A stretch of DNA of 64,000 nucleotides, from contig NZ_CP072203.1 in the NCBI RefSeq assembly GCF_017654315.1, forward strand, positions 1,178,001 through 1,242,000, in the 5' to 3' direction. Origin of the DNA: Gordonia polyisoprenivorans (GTDB taxonomy: Bacteria; Actinomycetota; Actinomycetes; Mycobacteriales; Mycobacteriaceae). Within the stretch, counting starts at the first letter, position 1, and every line of letters starts with the position of its first letter. The notes beneath the pieces were generated by a model. That model did no database searches and was not told the DNA's origin. It saw nothing but the letters and a program-made list of their open reading frames with translations. Made by a program: the position numbers and the translations under genes. This document shows positions 18,549 to 27,213 of this stretch, in pieces.

Positions 18549-19298
18549 CTAGTTCTTGCGCAGTACCACAACGAGATTGGTGGCCAGGAACTCGCGGAGC
18601 ACCGGGACGCGCAGTACCCACCAGGACGGTGCCGGAAGGTAGCGGGGGAAAGCGGCGATCAGCGTGGTGTCGTCGGATCGGCTGTGGGCCCAACGTAGGC
18701 CGGCCGTCGCGGTGACCGCGAAAAGGGAAGTGCCGTAGAGGTTCTTGGGCGGATGTCCGTGCCGTCGGGTGTACCAGCGAGCGGCCCGGTGGCCACCCGC
18801 GTAGTGGGTAAGGCCCATTTCGTGGCCACCGAAGGGGCCCCACCACAAGGTGTAGCTGACAATGACGAGTCCGCCGGGGCGGGTCACGCGGATCATCTCG
18901 TCGCACATCTGCCACGGTCGTGAGGTGTGCTCGACGACGTTGGACGACAATGTCACGTCCATCGAGTCGTCGGCGAAAGGAAGTGCCTGACCGGAGGCGC
19001 GCACAGTGCCGCGATGTTCGAGACCGCCCGCGTGCATTTCCGTCGGATCGGGTTCGACCGCCAGGTAGTGGGCGCCACACGCACCGAATGCGTCGGCGAA
19101 GTAGCCAGGACCGCCGCCGACGTCGAGGATGACCAAATCGTCGAGGTCGGCGAACGCGCCGACCATGGCCGCGGTGTCACGGGCAAGTGCGCCGTAGAAG
19201 CGTGCGGGATCGGTCTGTTCGTACCGAAAGTCCGACAGCAGGCCGGCTGCGCGACGGAATGTCGCGAGTCGGCGCATCTTCTCGGTCGGTGCGGGCAC
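18549..19298 (-). CDS. class I SAM methyltransferase (Rv0224c-like)
   Basis: A 249-residue methyltransferase_11-type enzyme with the SAM loop ILDVGGGPGYFADAF, strand 2 acidic LAVEPDP, strand 4 region LPFADDSMDVTLSSNVVEH and post-motif RVTRPGGLVIVSYTLWWGPFGGHEMG. It was probably small-molecule or lipid directed. The frame runs open to 19601, but homology-like content begins at ~19280. GTG 19298 (VPAPTEKMRRL) and ATG 19277 are both possible and no strong ribosome site decides. The gene is divergent from the GT4 glycosyltransferase, as Rv0224c/Rv0225 in M. tuberculosis from memory, so an envelope glycolipid acceptor is a reasonable inference. Confidence 0.82.
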   Translation of the reverse strand: MPAPTEKMRRLATFRRAAGLLSDFRYEQTDPARFYGALARDTAAMVGAFADLDDLVILDVGGGPGYFADAFGACGAHYLAVEPDPTEMHAGGLEHRGTVRASGQALPFADDSMDVTLSSNVVEHTSRPWQMCDEMIRVTRPGGLVIVSYTLWWGPFGGHEMGLTHYAGGHRAARWYTRRHGHPPKNLYGTSLFAVTATAGLRWAHSRSDDTTLIAAFPRYLPAPSWWVLRVPVLREFLATNLVVVLRKN

Positions 19299-19375
19299 AG
19301 GCGGGATGCTACCGCTGCGGCACGGGCCGGATGCTGCCGCTACGCCGCCCCAGCGGTCGGTACCCTGGTGAAGCG

Positions 19376-20509
19376 ATGACACCTCCCACCCACGTGCTGC
19401 TCCTCTGCTGGCGAGATACTGGCCACCCGCAAGGCGGTGGCAGCGAGACCTATCTCGAACGGGTGGGCGCAGAGCTGGCGCAGCGAGGTGTCGAGGTGAC
19501 GTATCTGACCGCGGCGTACCCCGGTGCTCCCGACGACGAGCGTCGCGACGGCATCCGATTCGTGCGGGCCGGCGGCCGGATCTCGGTGTATCCCCGAGCA
19601 CTCGGTCTCCTGCTGGCCGCCCGGATGGGCCGAGGGCCCCTCGCCGGCCGTGTGCCCGATGTGGTCATCGACACCCAGAACGGCGTGCCCTTCTTCGCCG
19701 CTCTGACCCGCATCGCACCGACGGTCGTGCTGGTCCATCACTGCCACCGCGAACAGTGGCCGGTCGCCGGTCGGGCGCTCGGGCGACTCGGCTGGTTCAT
19801 CGAGTCCACTCTGTCGCCGTGGGTGCACCGGCGCAGCCGCTACGTGACAGTGTCCGGGCCGTCGCGTAGCGAGCTCGTGGGTCTCGGCGTCGACGACGCC
19901 CGCATCGACGTGATCCGTAACGGCCTCGATCCCGTGCCCGCCGACGTGAAATCGCCGGGCACAATTACATCGATCCCGCGCCTGTGTGTGTTGTCGCGGC
20001 TGGTTCCGCACAAGCAGGTCGAGCACGCGCTGACCGTGCTGGCCGATCTCCGCCGGGCCGGAGTCGACGCCGAGCTAGACGTCATCGGCGACGGCTGGTG
20101 GTCCGGCGAATTGCGCAGCACCGCAGATACTCTCGGGGTGAGTGGGGCGGTCACGTTTCACGGTCACGTGAACGAGGTGCGAAAGCACGAGATCCTCGCG
20201 CAGGCACGTGTTCACCTCATGCCGTCGCGCAAGGAGGGGTGGGGGCTCGCCGTGATGGAAGCCGCTCAACACGGCGTGCCCACGATCGGGTATCGGAGTT
20301 CGGCCGGGCTGGCCGAATCGATCGACGACGGGCGGACCGGTCTGCTGGTCGACGGGATGGACGAGTTCCTCAGCGCCACCCGCAAACTCGTCGACAACCC
20401 GGACGAGGCGCGCCGGCTCGGCCGCGCGGCGCAGCACAAGTCGCAGCGCTACTCGTGGTCGACGACGTGCGACGAGATGCTCCGCGTCCTGCGCGACGCC
20501 TGTCGCTGA
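19376..20509 (+). CDS. GT4-family glycosyltransferase (Rv0225-like)
   Basis: A 377-residue GT-B retaining glycosyltransferase. The N-terminal acceptor domain has LLCWRDTGHPQGGGSETYLERV with the glycine-rich loop. The hinge is near IDVIRNGLDPVP. The C-terminal donor domain has LCVLSRLVPHKQVEHAL, LDVIGDGWW and the E-x7-E motif in SRKEGWGLAVMEAAQHGVPTIGY. The ATG at 19376 matches the family N terminus; the open frame upstream is not conserved-looking. The last 61 nt overlap the convergent membrane-protein gene. The setting of mycolate/arabinan envelope genes suggests a sugar-nucleotide-dependent transferase in cell-envelope glycan or glycolipid synthesis. Donor and acceptor are unknown. Confidence 0.88.
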   Translation: MTPPTHVLLLCWRDTGHPQGGGSETYLERVGAELAQRGVEVTYLTAAYPGAPDDERRDGIRFVRAGGRISVYPRALGLLLAARMGRGPLAGRVPDVVIDTQNGVPFFAALTRIAPTVVLVHHCHREQWPVAGRALGRLGWFIESTLSPWVHRRSRYVTVSGPSRSELVGLGVDDARIDVIRNGLDPVPADVKSPGTITSIPRLCVLSRLVPHKQVEHALTVLADLRRAGVDAELDVIGDGWWSGELRSTADTLGVSGAVTFHGHVNEVRKHEILAQARVHLMPSRKEGWGLAVMEAAQHGVPTIGYRSSAGLAESIDDGRTGLLVDGMDEFLSATRKLVDNPDEARRLGRAAQHKSQRYSWSTTCDEMLRVLRDACR

Positions 20510-22221
20510 ACGACATTCACCAGCCTCTCGATGACCGCGGCGAGCGCGCCGACGACCATCATCAGCGCCCAGATGACGTGTGCCGCCCAGGCCCAATCCC
20601 GCGACATCGACGATGCCCGCGGCGTCACCGCCCCGCCGAGATCGAACAGCATCAGATCGGGTCCCGAAATCACCGGTGTCAGGTCGGCGAGCTCCGCTGG
20701 AACGGAGCTCTGGGGACCGCGCTCGACGAGCACCCAGCCGACGCCGAGGTCGGACAGCGCACGCGGGTTCCCTCCGCTGAGCAGAACACGATTCACCTGC
20801 GCTGCAGTGTGATCGGCGTGATCGACGACGACGCCGTCGACCCGTAGCTCGCCCGATTCGATGACCGGCGCACGCACCATCCGGGTCGTCGGGTCCAGCG
20901 ACGGTCCCTCGGCGAAGGAGTATTGGCGCACCGTGCCGGGCGGCCACAACGCCACCGCACCGCGGTCGGCGGGCACCATGGCGGCAGCCTTCGTCCAGTC
21001 GTCGGGGTAGTGCACCGGAGTGATCCGGCCGCCGACCCCCCACGCCAGTTCCGGCAACGGGGCGATCACCAGCAGAGCAATGGCCGCGAGCGCGAAACCC
21101 GCAGGCACATAACGCCGCAGCGCCACCACCGCGGCCGCCGAAGCCAGTGCCACGAACGGCATCACCAGGGCCAAGAACTTCTGGGTATCGCGCACCAAGC
21201 CGGCACCGGGAACAGCGTCGACGACAGCCCCCAGTGCCGCCTGCCCCAGGCCCGCCGCGGTCACCGCGACCAGCACGATGACGACCGCCGCCAACGCTGC
21301 CACACCACGCAACAGACCCGGAGCCTGCGACGCAGAACGGCTGCGCCACAACCACACCGATCCGGCGACGATCACCACCAGCAAGCACGCGGTGGCGATC
21401 GCAGCCCACCAGATCGTGCGGCTCGTCGGCACGGCGTCGGAGTTCCAGATCCCACCCAAACCCAGTGCGGTGCCGAGCGGACCCAACAGCGGCTCGGACC
21501 GCAGCGAGAACGCGCGTACCCCGGCCGGTCCGTCGGAGGCGATCGATCCACTACCGATCACCGCGGACACCAACCACGGCAACGCCGAACACGCCCAGAG
21601 CGCACCGAGTCCGGCAAACATGCGCCACCGTCGGATACCGGTACAGGACACCGCGGTCACCCCGGCGATCACTGCCGCCATCACCGACCCCGTCGGCGTC
21701 AACCCGGCGACCGCGAGCAACCCACCCACCTGCGCCCACCCGACCCACCGCCCACGTGCGCGCCCCTCGGCGACATCGGCGACCGCCACGACGATCCACC
21801 CGAGCGCGGCGTATCCGACGAGCAGACTCCAGTTTCCCTGCAGCAGGCGTTCGGCGACAAAAGGATTCCACACCGTGACCACGGCCGCGGCCACCGCTCC
21901 GGAGCGCCCGGCCCCGGGGACCAGCCGAAAGGCCAAGCGCCCGAACCCCACCGCCGCGAACAGCACCGCGGCAGCGAGGGCCACCAGAACCACCACGCCG
22001 CCGCCGACGACCGACCCGGCCACCGCCACGAACCAATCCTGGGGAACCGCACGAGGTGCGAGCGGACCGATCCCGAGCGCGGCATCGGTGACGAAGGACC
22101 GCGGCGTCGACACCGCATCCCGGTACAGCAGGTACCCGCCGCCGAACAGGGGCCCGACGATCACCGCCGACAGCACCGCGCCGACCCCGTAGAGGATCGG
22201 TAGCAGCCGCGGGTTGGTCAC
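20449..22221 (-). CDS. large polytopic membrane protein (Rv0226c-like)
   Basis: A 590-residue integral membrane protein with ten or more hydrophobic segments. Features are an early extracytoplasmic loop after TM1, the WNPFVAERLLQGNWSLLVGY segment, and a C-terminal extracytoplasmic domain (~430-545) with YPDDWTKAAAMVPADRGAVALWPPG before a last TM. The overall shape is that of a GT-C type or AftD-like polytopic envelope enzyme, and the WNPF/GNW motif recurs in such proteins. GTG 22221 was chosen because the extended frame to 22428 is low-complexity Ser/Pro/Arg and would overlap the citE-like gene; GAGGGAAG lies ~13 nt upstream. Its 3' end overlaps the glycosyltransferase by 61 nt. Confidence 0.82.
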   Translation of the reverse strand: MTNPRLLPILYGVGAVLSAVIVGPLFGGGYLLYRDAVSTPRSFVTDAALGIGPLAPRAVPQDWFVAVAGSVVGGGVVVLVALAAAVLFAAVGFGRLAFRLVPGAGRSGAVAAAVVTVWNPFVAERLLQGNWSLLVGYAALGWIVVAVADVAEGRARGRWVGWAQVGGLLAVAGLTPTGSVMAAVIAGVTAVSCTGIRRWRMFAGLGALWACSALPWLVSAVIGSGSIASDGPAGVRAFSLRSEPLLGPLGTALGLGGIWNSDAVPTSRTIWWAAIATACLLVVIVAGSVWLWRSRSASQAPGLLRGVAALAAVVIVLVAVTAAGLGQAALGAVVDAVPGAGLVRDTQKFLALVMPFVALASAAAVVALRRYVPAGFALAAIALLVIAPLPELAWGVGGRITPVHYPDDWTKAAAMVPADRGAVALWPPGTVRQYSFAEGPSLDPTTRMVRAPVIESGELRVDGVVVDHADHTAAQVNRVLLSGGNPRALSDLGVGWVLVERGPQSSVPAELADLTPVISGPDLMLFDLGGAVTPRASSMSRDWAWAAHVIWALMMVVGALAAVIERLVNVVQRQASRRTRSISSHVVDHE

Positions 22222-22249
22222 GGGCGCAACGTCTTCCCTCGCCCGCGGA

Positions 22250-23191
22250 TCAGTAGTGGTAGGTGTCGGAGGGGGCCGACGCGTGTCCGGGATCGACGTC
22301 GTAGTCGGACTCGGTGACGGCGTAGGCGCGCGCCAGGTCGAGGATCTTGGTGGCGCGGGCGATGCGCGGCAGATCCGATCCGTTGCGGATCTCGCCGCCG
22401 TCGCGCTCGAAATCGGCGAAGAACTCACGCGCCCAACTGATGTCGTCGGGTGACGGTGACAGCCCCTCGTTGACCGGGGCGCATTGGTCGGGGGTCAGAC
22501 AGATCTTGCCGGTCATGCCGAACTCCACGCTCACCGCGGTCGCCTCCGACAACTTCAGCGCCCCCGACCCCACCGTCGGGCCGTCGATGGCGCTGGGCAG
22601 GTGGGCGGCCTTGGCGGCGATGGTAAACCGCGACCGTGCATAGGCCAGGGTGGCCGGGTTGTCACCGAAGCCGGTGTCCCGCCGAAAATCGCCGATGCCG
22701 AATGCGAGACGGAAAGTACCTTTCGCCGTGGCGATCTCGCTGATCCGCTCGAGTCCGCGGGCGGTCTCGACCAGCGCGACGATCGGCACGTTGGGCAGAC
22801 GCTTCGCGGTCTCGGTGACGTGGTCGACCGACTCCACCATCGCCAGCATCACCCCGCCGACCGACGTCGTGGCCAGCGCGTCGAGGTCGTCGGCCCACCA
22901 CGGAGTGCCGAAACCGTTGACCCGCACCCAGTCTCCCGGTCCGCCCGGATGGTCGTCGGACTCGGTGGCCAGCCACCGCAGCACGTTCTCGCGGGCGGCG
23001 ACCTTGTCCTTGGGTGCGACGGCGTCCTCGATGTCGAGAACGACGATGTCGGCGCGCGAACGGGCGGCCGGGGCGAACCGCTCGTACTGGGCACCGTTGA
23101 CGAGCAGCCAGCTGCGCGCGAGTACCGGGTCGATCCGCGAGCCGATGTCGCTCGTGTCGGGGTCGACGGTGGTGTTCTGCTGGTCGTACAT
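22250..23191 (-). CDS. CitE/HpcH-like CoA ester lyase
   Basis: A 313-residue HpcH/HpaI aldolase-family protein. Conserved blocks are RADIVVLDIEDAVAPKDK (substrate/metal-binding region), VRVNGFGTPW, VGGVMLAMVESVDHV, VALVETARGLERI (metal-ligand Glu) and RLAFGIGDFRRDTG, ending with FGMTGKICLTPDQ. These are typical of CitE-like, malyl-CoA or citramalyl-CoA lyases that cleave 3-hydroxy-acyl-CoA thioesters, though the exact substrate cannot be assigned. The ATG at 23191 is preceded by AGAAGG at a good distance; an in-frame ATG at 23233 is an alternative. It lies 28 bp upstream of the membrane-protein gene in the same direction and diverges from the flippase. It looks like an insertion into the Rv0224c-Rv0228-type block. 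Confidence 0.85.
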   Translation of the reverse strand: MYDQQNTTVDPDTSDIGSRIDPVLARSWLLVNGAQYERFAPAARSRADIVVLDIEDAVAPKDKVAARENVLRWLATESDDHPGGPGDWVRVNGFGTPWWADDLDALATTSVGGVMLAMVESVDHVTETAKRLPNVPIVALVETARGLERISEIATAKGTFRLAFGIGDFRRDTGFGDNPATLAYARSRFTIAAKAAHLPSAIDGPTVGSGALKLSEATAVSVEFGMTGKICLTPDQCAPVNEGLSPSPDDISWAREFFADFERDGGEIRNGSDLPRIARATKILDLARAYAVTESDYDVDPGHASAPSDTYHY

Positions 23192-23322
23192 CCTGGCCTT
23201 CTCGAGTGGTGATCGACGATGAATCCGTTCCATCGTTTCACACCCCGCCGAGGTGCCCGTCGGCCCCGACATCCCCAACAGCGCGAACACTCGGCACGCC
23301 CCGGTGCGGCACACTTGAGCGC

Positions 23323-24585
23323 ATGGCGACAGCGATCCGGATGCGCGGGCTGGTGGGCGCGCTGGGATCGGTGGCCGCCGGGTCGATGGCGGCGAATCTC
23401 GCGGCCTATGTCGTCTATGTCGGGGCCGGACGGTGGCTTGCGCCGGGCGATTACGGGCAGTTCGCGCGACTGCTGTCGGCGATGCTCGTCCTCGGTGTCC
23501 CCGCGTTGGCGTTGCAGTCGGTGATCGCCCGCGAGGTGGTCCGCGGACGCGGTTCCGGGCTCGCCCGGGTCACGGCGACGACGGTTGCGGCCGTCGTCGT
23601 ACTCGCGCTCGTTGCCGTCCCGGTGGTCGTCGCGGTGGCCCGGACCGGCGCGGCCGCCACGGCTGCTGCCCTCGCGGCTGCACCGCTGCTCGTGGTGATC
23701 GCCGCCGGTCAGGGCGTCCTTCAGGGGCTCGGGGAGTTCCGCGCGCTGGCATGGGTACTCGGGGCGGTCGGCATCGCGCGGTCGGTGCCGATGCTGGTGG
23801 CCTTCGCATTCGGCGCCGGCCCGACGTGGGGGCTCGCCGTCGGCACCCTCGGCACGGCCGTCGCCGCTGCCGTCGTGTGGTCGGCGGTCGGGGTGGTCCG
23901 CCGCGCCGATACCGGCCGCACCCGGCGACTCCCCGGTGTGAACGGAGCCAACCCGGACACCACCACCGGGGTGAGTGCCGCGGGAGTGCTGCGCGCCTCG
24001 CAGGTGCAACTGGTGCTGATCGTGGCGGTCTCGATCGACCTGCTGCTGTCGGGAACCGTGCTACACCCCGACGATGCCGGGGTGTATGCCCTCGGCGCGG
24101 TCGCGACCAAGGCCGCCTTCTGGCTGCCACAGGCCATCGGCGTCGTCTTCTATCCGCGGCTCGCCGATCCCGCGCGCTCGCAGACCGCCCTGCGCCAGGC
24201 GGTGGCGGTGGTCGCGTCGATCGGGGTGATCCTCACGGTGGCCGCCGCCGCTCTGGGTCCGTTGGTGCCACTCGTCGTCGGCGACGCCTACCGACCGCTG
24301 GTGGGACTGCTGTGGCTGTTCGCCTACACCGGCTCGGCGATGGCCGTGCTGCAGGTCCTGCTGTTGTCGGCGATCGCGGCCGATCGCACCCGCGCCTCCG
24401 CGGTGACCTGGCTGGTCGTCGGGATCGAGGTGATCGTGATCGTCTGCGTCGTCGATTCCGTCGTTGCGCTCGCGGTCACGGCCGCCGTGGCCGTGACCGC
24501 GGCCGCCGTGGCGACCGGCATCGACTGCGTGCGGGCGATGAGCCGCACGCCCATCGAGGCGGATGAGGTGCGCCGGCCGGCCTGA
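23323..24585 (+). CDS. MOP-superfamily polysaccharide flippase-like protein
   Basis: A 420-residue protein with about 12 hydrophobic helices and few charged residues, which fits the Wzx/PST branch of the MOP flippase superfamily. Landmarks are the N-terminal GSMAANLAAYVVYVGAGRWLAPGDYGQFARL, a pattern common in this family (a lone membrane-domain start followed by GxYG), and VLHPDDAGVYALGAVATKAAFWLPQAIGVVFYPRLA in the second half. Such proteins flip lipid-linked glycans across the inner membrane. The gene is divergent from citE and convergent with the DUF3068 gene (29 bp apart). Its position among glycosyltransferases and AftD suggests an envelope polysaccharide or glycolipid, but this is context only. 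Confidence 0.85.
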   Translation: MATAIRMRGLVGALGSVAAGSMAANLAAYVVYVGAGRWLAPGDYGQFARLLSAMLVLGVPALALQSVIAREVVRGRGSGLARVTATTVAAVVVLALVAVPVVVAVARTGAAATAAALAAAPLLVVIAAGQGVLQGLGEFRALAWVLGAVGIARSVPMLVAFAFGAGPTWGLAVGTLGTAVAAAVVWSAVGVVRRADTGRTRRLPGVNGANPDTTTGVSAAGVLRASQVQLVLIVAVSIDLLLSGTVLHPDDAGVYALGAVATKAAFWLPQAIGVVFYPRLADPARSQTALRQAVAVVASIGVILTVAAAALGPLVPLVVGDAYRPLVGLLWLFAYTGSAMAVLQVLLLSAIAADRTRASAVTWLVVGIEVIVIVCVVDSVVALAVTAAVAVTAAAVATGIDCVRAMSRTPIEADEVRRPA

Positions 24586-24614
24586 CGATCGTTGGGCTGC
24601 TTCGGGTTACCGGG

Positions 24615-25832
24615 TTACTCGCCCGCCCGACGCGACCCGATCGTCAGCACCAGCCCGCCGACCACGGCGACGACGCCGAGGACCGCGGCGACGATCGGCA
24701 CGACCCGACCCCAGATCACCACCGGCGTCGACAGACTCCCGGCCAGGTCGGACAACCGGCTCCGGGTGGCGTCGTCGTAGGCGAAGGTCGCCTGCAGATT
24801 CGTCAGGCGGAAGTCGGCGAACGCCGGGTCGGGGAGACGATAGGCCTGATCGATGGTGACCCGCTCGTCGAGGATCGTACCGGTCGAGGTGTCGACCGAC
24901 AGTTCCCACCGGGAGCTCTGATGCAGGGTCGCGGTGAGTTGCCGCGCCGGATCGCCGCCGACACCGAACCACGACGCCGGACGCGTGATCCGGGTCGGCG
25001 GCACGCCGTCGGGCACCCCGGAACGGGTGGCGTCGAGGTCGGTGTCGGGGACCTCGGCGACGAAGCGTTGCGCGCTGCGGCCGTCGACCTGCGCGTCGCC
25101 CTGCGGAGTCAGCGGCACCGACCGCCGGGTCGTCGGATCGAAGAAGGTGTGTTCGGCGACGCTCACCCCGAACGGCAGGACGTAGGTGTAGCCGGTGCGG
25201 TCCGGCGCTCCGACCGGCACCGCGTTGCTGTCGTACTGGATCTCCGAATTGCCCCGCGCCCCGGTGCTGTTGGCGCCCAGATCGGGTGTCGCGGAGCGGC
25301 GCGAGAGGGTCACGCGATCCTTGAACGCCGACAACGTCGGATCCGTGCACGCCGCTTCGCCGGACGCGGGTGGCACCTCGGATCCGGGGCGGGTGGCGTC
25401 GGCGTCGGCGATGCGGCCGTCGAGCCAGATGCGGTCGCCCTGCACCGACGTGCCCGCCTGCAGGGTGATCACCCGTTTGTCGGCCGGGCGGACCGCGACC
25501 AGGCGTTGTTGCCGGACCAGCGTGGCCGGCAGGGTGCGTGCGGTCGGGGTGTTAAGCGAGCAGCGATCCAGGATGGTGGCAGTCGGAGCGGGCGACCCCG
25601 ACCCCGATGACGAGGCCTGCGCGGCGCCCTCGTCACCGGTCGGGACGCTGGTGGCGACGGTGGTCACGTCGGTCGAGAGCGGGATGAGCTCGAGCTGCCC
25701 CACCAGCAGCGTCGGCAGCGCCAGCGCGGCCGCCAGGAGGAATCCGCCGAGGAAGATGATGGTCGGCCCGAGCAGGTCGCGCGTCGACCAGCGGCTCGGG
25801 CGGGGGCGGTCGTCGGCGCCGGGCTCGGGCAT
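24615..25832 (-). CDS. DUF3068 membrane protein (Rv0227c-like, PorA family)
   Basis: A 405-residue protein. TM1 (~24-46, PTIIFLGGFLLAAALALPTLL) is followed by a large extracytoplasmic domain rich in Thr/Asp/Val strands, with a cysteine pair (LDRCSLN and GEAACTDPT), and a C-terminal TM (~375-397, VPIVAAVLGVVAVVGGLVL) with a short basic tail. The pattern and length match DUF3068, described as PorA-family in actinobacteria. It diverges from the acyltransferase gene across 58 bp, the Rv0227c/Rv0228 order. The function is not established; a role at the outer face of the inner membrane in envelope assembly is plausible. Confidence 0.85.
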   Translation of the reverse strand: MPEPGADDRPRPSRWSTRDLLGPTIIFLGGFLLAAALALPTLLVGQLELIPLSTDVTTVATSVPTGDEGAAQASSSGSGSPAPTATILDRCSLNTPTARTLPATLVRQQRLVAVRPADKRVITLQAGTSVQGDRIWLDGRIADADATRPGSEVPPASGEAACTDPTLSAFKDRVTLSRRSATPDLGANSTGARGNSEIQYDSNAVPVGAPDRTGYTYVLPFGVSVAEHTFFDPTTRRSVPLTPQGDAQVDGRSAQRFVAEVPDTDLDATRSGVPDGVPPTRITRPASWFGVGGDPARQLTATLHQSSRWELSVDTSTGTILDERVTIDQAYRLPDPAFADFRLTNLQATFAYDDATRSRLSDLAGSLSTPVVIWGRVVPIVAAVLGVVAVVGGLVLTIGSRRAGE

Positions 25833-25890
25833 AACGGCGAGCGTACGCGGTCACCACACCCGACTCAGGACGGCTACGGTGTTCTCCAGA

Positions 25891-27213
25891 ATGTCCACCC
25901 AGCCCACGCCCGATGCCACCACAGTCACCCGCGCCCCGTCGACCGGGTCCGCTCGCTGCGCTCCCGGCGCCCCCGAATACCGGCGATTCTTCCCGCAACT
26001 CGAGGGCATGCGTGCGGTGGCAGCGCTGGGCGTCCTGACCACCCACGTCGCTTTCCAGACCGGTGTGGTGAGCACGCCGGTGATCGGCCCGATCCTGGGT
26101 CGGCTCGACCTCGCCGTAGCCCTGTTCTTCGCGCTGTCCGGGTTCCTGCTGTGGCGCAACTGGGTGGCCGCGGCGCATCGGCAGGCTCGCCCGCCGTCGG
26201 TGCGGCGATATCTGCGGCACCGGGTGGTACGCATCTGGCCGGCATACGTGGTGGTCGTCGTCGTGGTACTGACGCTGCTGCCCGAGGCGCGCGGCGCCGA
26301 CCTCACCGTCTGGCTCGCCAATCTGACGCTCACCCAGGTGTTCGTGCCGCTGTCGCTGACCGCCGGACTGACCCAGATGTGGAGCCTGTCGGTCGAGGTG
26401 GCCTTCTATCTGCTGCTGCCGATCCTCGGGGCCGCGTTGATGTGGTTGCGCGGAGCGCGGGTGAGCGCCCGGGTACCTGCGCTGCTGGGTCTCGGCGTGA
26501 TCAGCCTCGGCTGGGCCTGGGTGGCCCGGGCGCTGCCGCTTCCCGACGGAACCGAGCCGACGAACTGGGTGTTCGGCCACCTGCCGTGGTTCGTCGCAGG
26601 CCTGGTCATCGCGGAGGTGGCCGGCGCTGCCGACTTCGGTGAGCAGTCGAGGATCACCCGCGTGATCGAGCGCATCGGTGCCCGTCGGTGGCCGATGCTG
26701 GCACTGTTCGTCGTCTCCTACGGTCTGGCGTGCACGCCGATCGCCGGACCCACCGGGCTCGGCGTCCTCGCGCAGTGGCAGTTCGCCGTGAAGATGGCAC
26801 TCGGCGCGCTGTGCGCATTCGCCCTTCTCGCGCCCCTGGTGTGCGAGAAGCCGTTCGGGAACTCGCCGCGGGTGCGGGCGCGGTTCCGATTCCTCACCTC
26901 ACCGGTCATGGCCGCGTTGGGCCGCTGGTCCTACGGCATCTTCATCTGGCACGTCGCGGTGCTCGCCGTGGTGTTCCCGCTCTTCGGGATCGTGCCGTTC
27001 TCCGGCAACACGATCCTGGTGTGGTGCCTCACCGCGGTGCTCTCGATCGGGATCTCGGCGGCGAGCTACGCCTTCGTCGAGGAACCGGCCCGGGACTGGT
27101 TGCGCCGTCGCGAAAGCGCGCGGCGTGCACGCAGTCGCGAGAACCAACGCCGCACCGAGGACGGCATCGCCGAGGAGATCACCAGCGACACCGCGACGAA
27201 CGCCGGCAACTGA
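25891..27213 (+). CDS. acyltransferase 3 family integral membrane protein (Rv0228-like)
   Basis: A 440-residue polytopic O-acyltransferase (Acyl_transf_3). The N-terminal helix bears the family motif RFFPQLEGMRAVAALGVLTTHV, whose R/E and H are probable catalytic residues. Other blocks are FFALSGFLLWRNW, the MWSLSVEVAFYLLLP motif and the terminal IFIWHVAVLAV and SYAFVEEPARDWLRRR. These enzymes move acyl groups from the cytoplasm to extracytoplasmic sugars or glycolipids. The frame is open far upstream, but only the ATG at 25891 gives a family-like N terminus. The last 148 nt overlap the 3' end of aftD on the opposite strand; both coding ends look genuine. Confidence 0.9.
   Translation: MSTQPTPDATTVTRAPSTGSARCAPGAPEYRRFFPQLEGMRAVAALGVLTTHVAFQTGVVSTPVIGPILGRLDLAVALFFALSGFLLWRNWVAAAHRQARPPSVRRYLRHRVVRIWPAYVVVVVVVLTLLPEARGADLTVWLANLTLTQVFVPLSLTAGLTQMWSLSVEVAFYLLLPILGAALMWLRGARVSARVPALLGLGVISLGWAWVARALPLPDGTEPTNWVFGHLPWFVAGLVIAEVAGAADFGEQSRITRVIERIGARRWPMLALFVVSYGLACTPIAGPTGLGVLAQWQFAVKMALGALCAFALLAPLVCEKPFGNSPRVRARFRFLTSPVMAALGRWSYGIFIWHVAVLAVVFPLFGIVPFSGNTILVWCLTAVLSIGISAASYAFVEEPARDWLRRRESARRARSRENQRRTEDGIAEEITSDTATNAGN

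Noticed and set aside
20923..22203. 426-residue plus-strand ORF opposite the Rv0226c-like gene
   Set aside because: Low-complexity Arg/His/Pro product typical of GC-skewed shadow frames; the membrane protein on the minus strand explains the region.
24586..24614. Terminator between the flippase and DUF3068 genes
   Set aside because: Only 29 bp, and no convincing inverted repeat was found.
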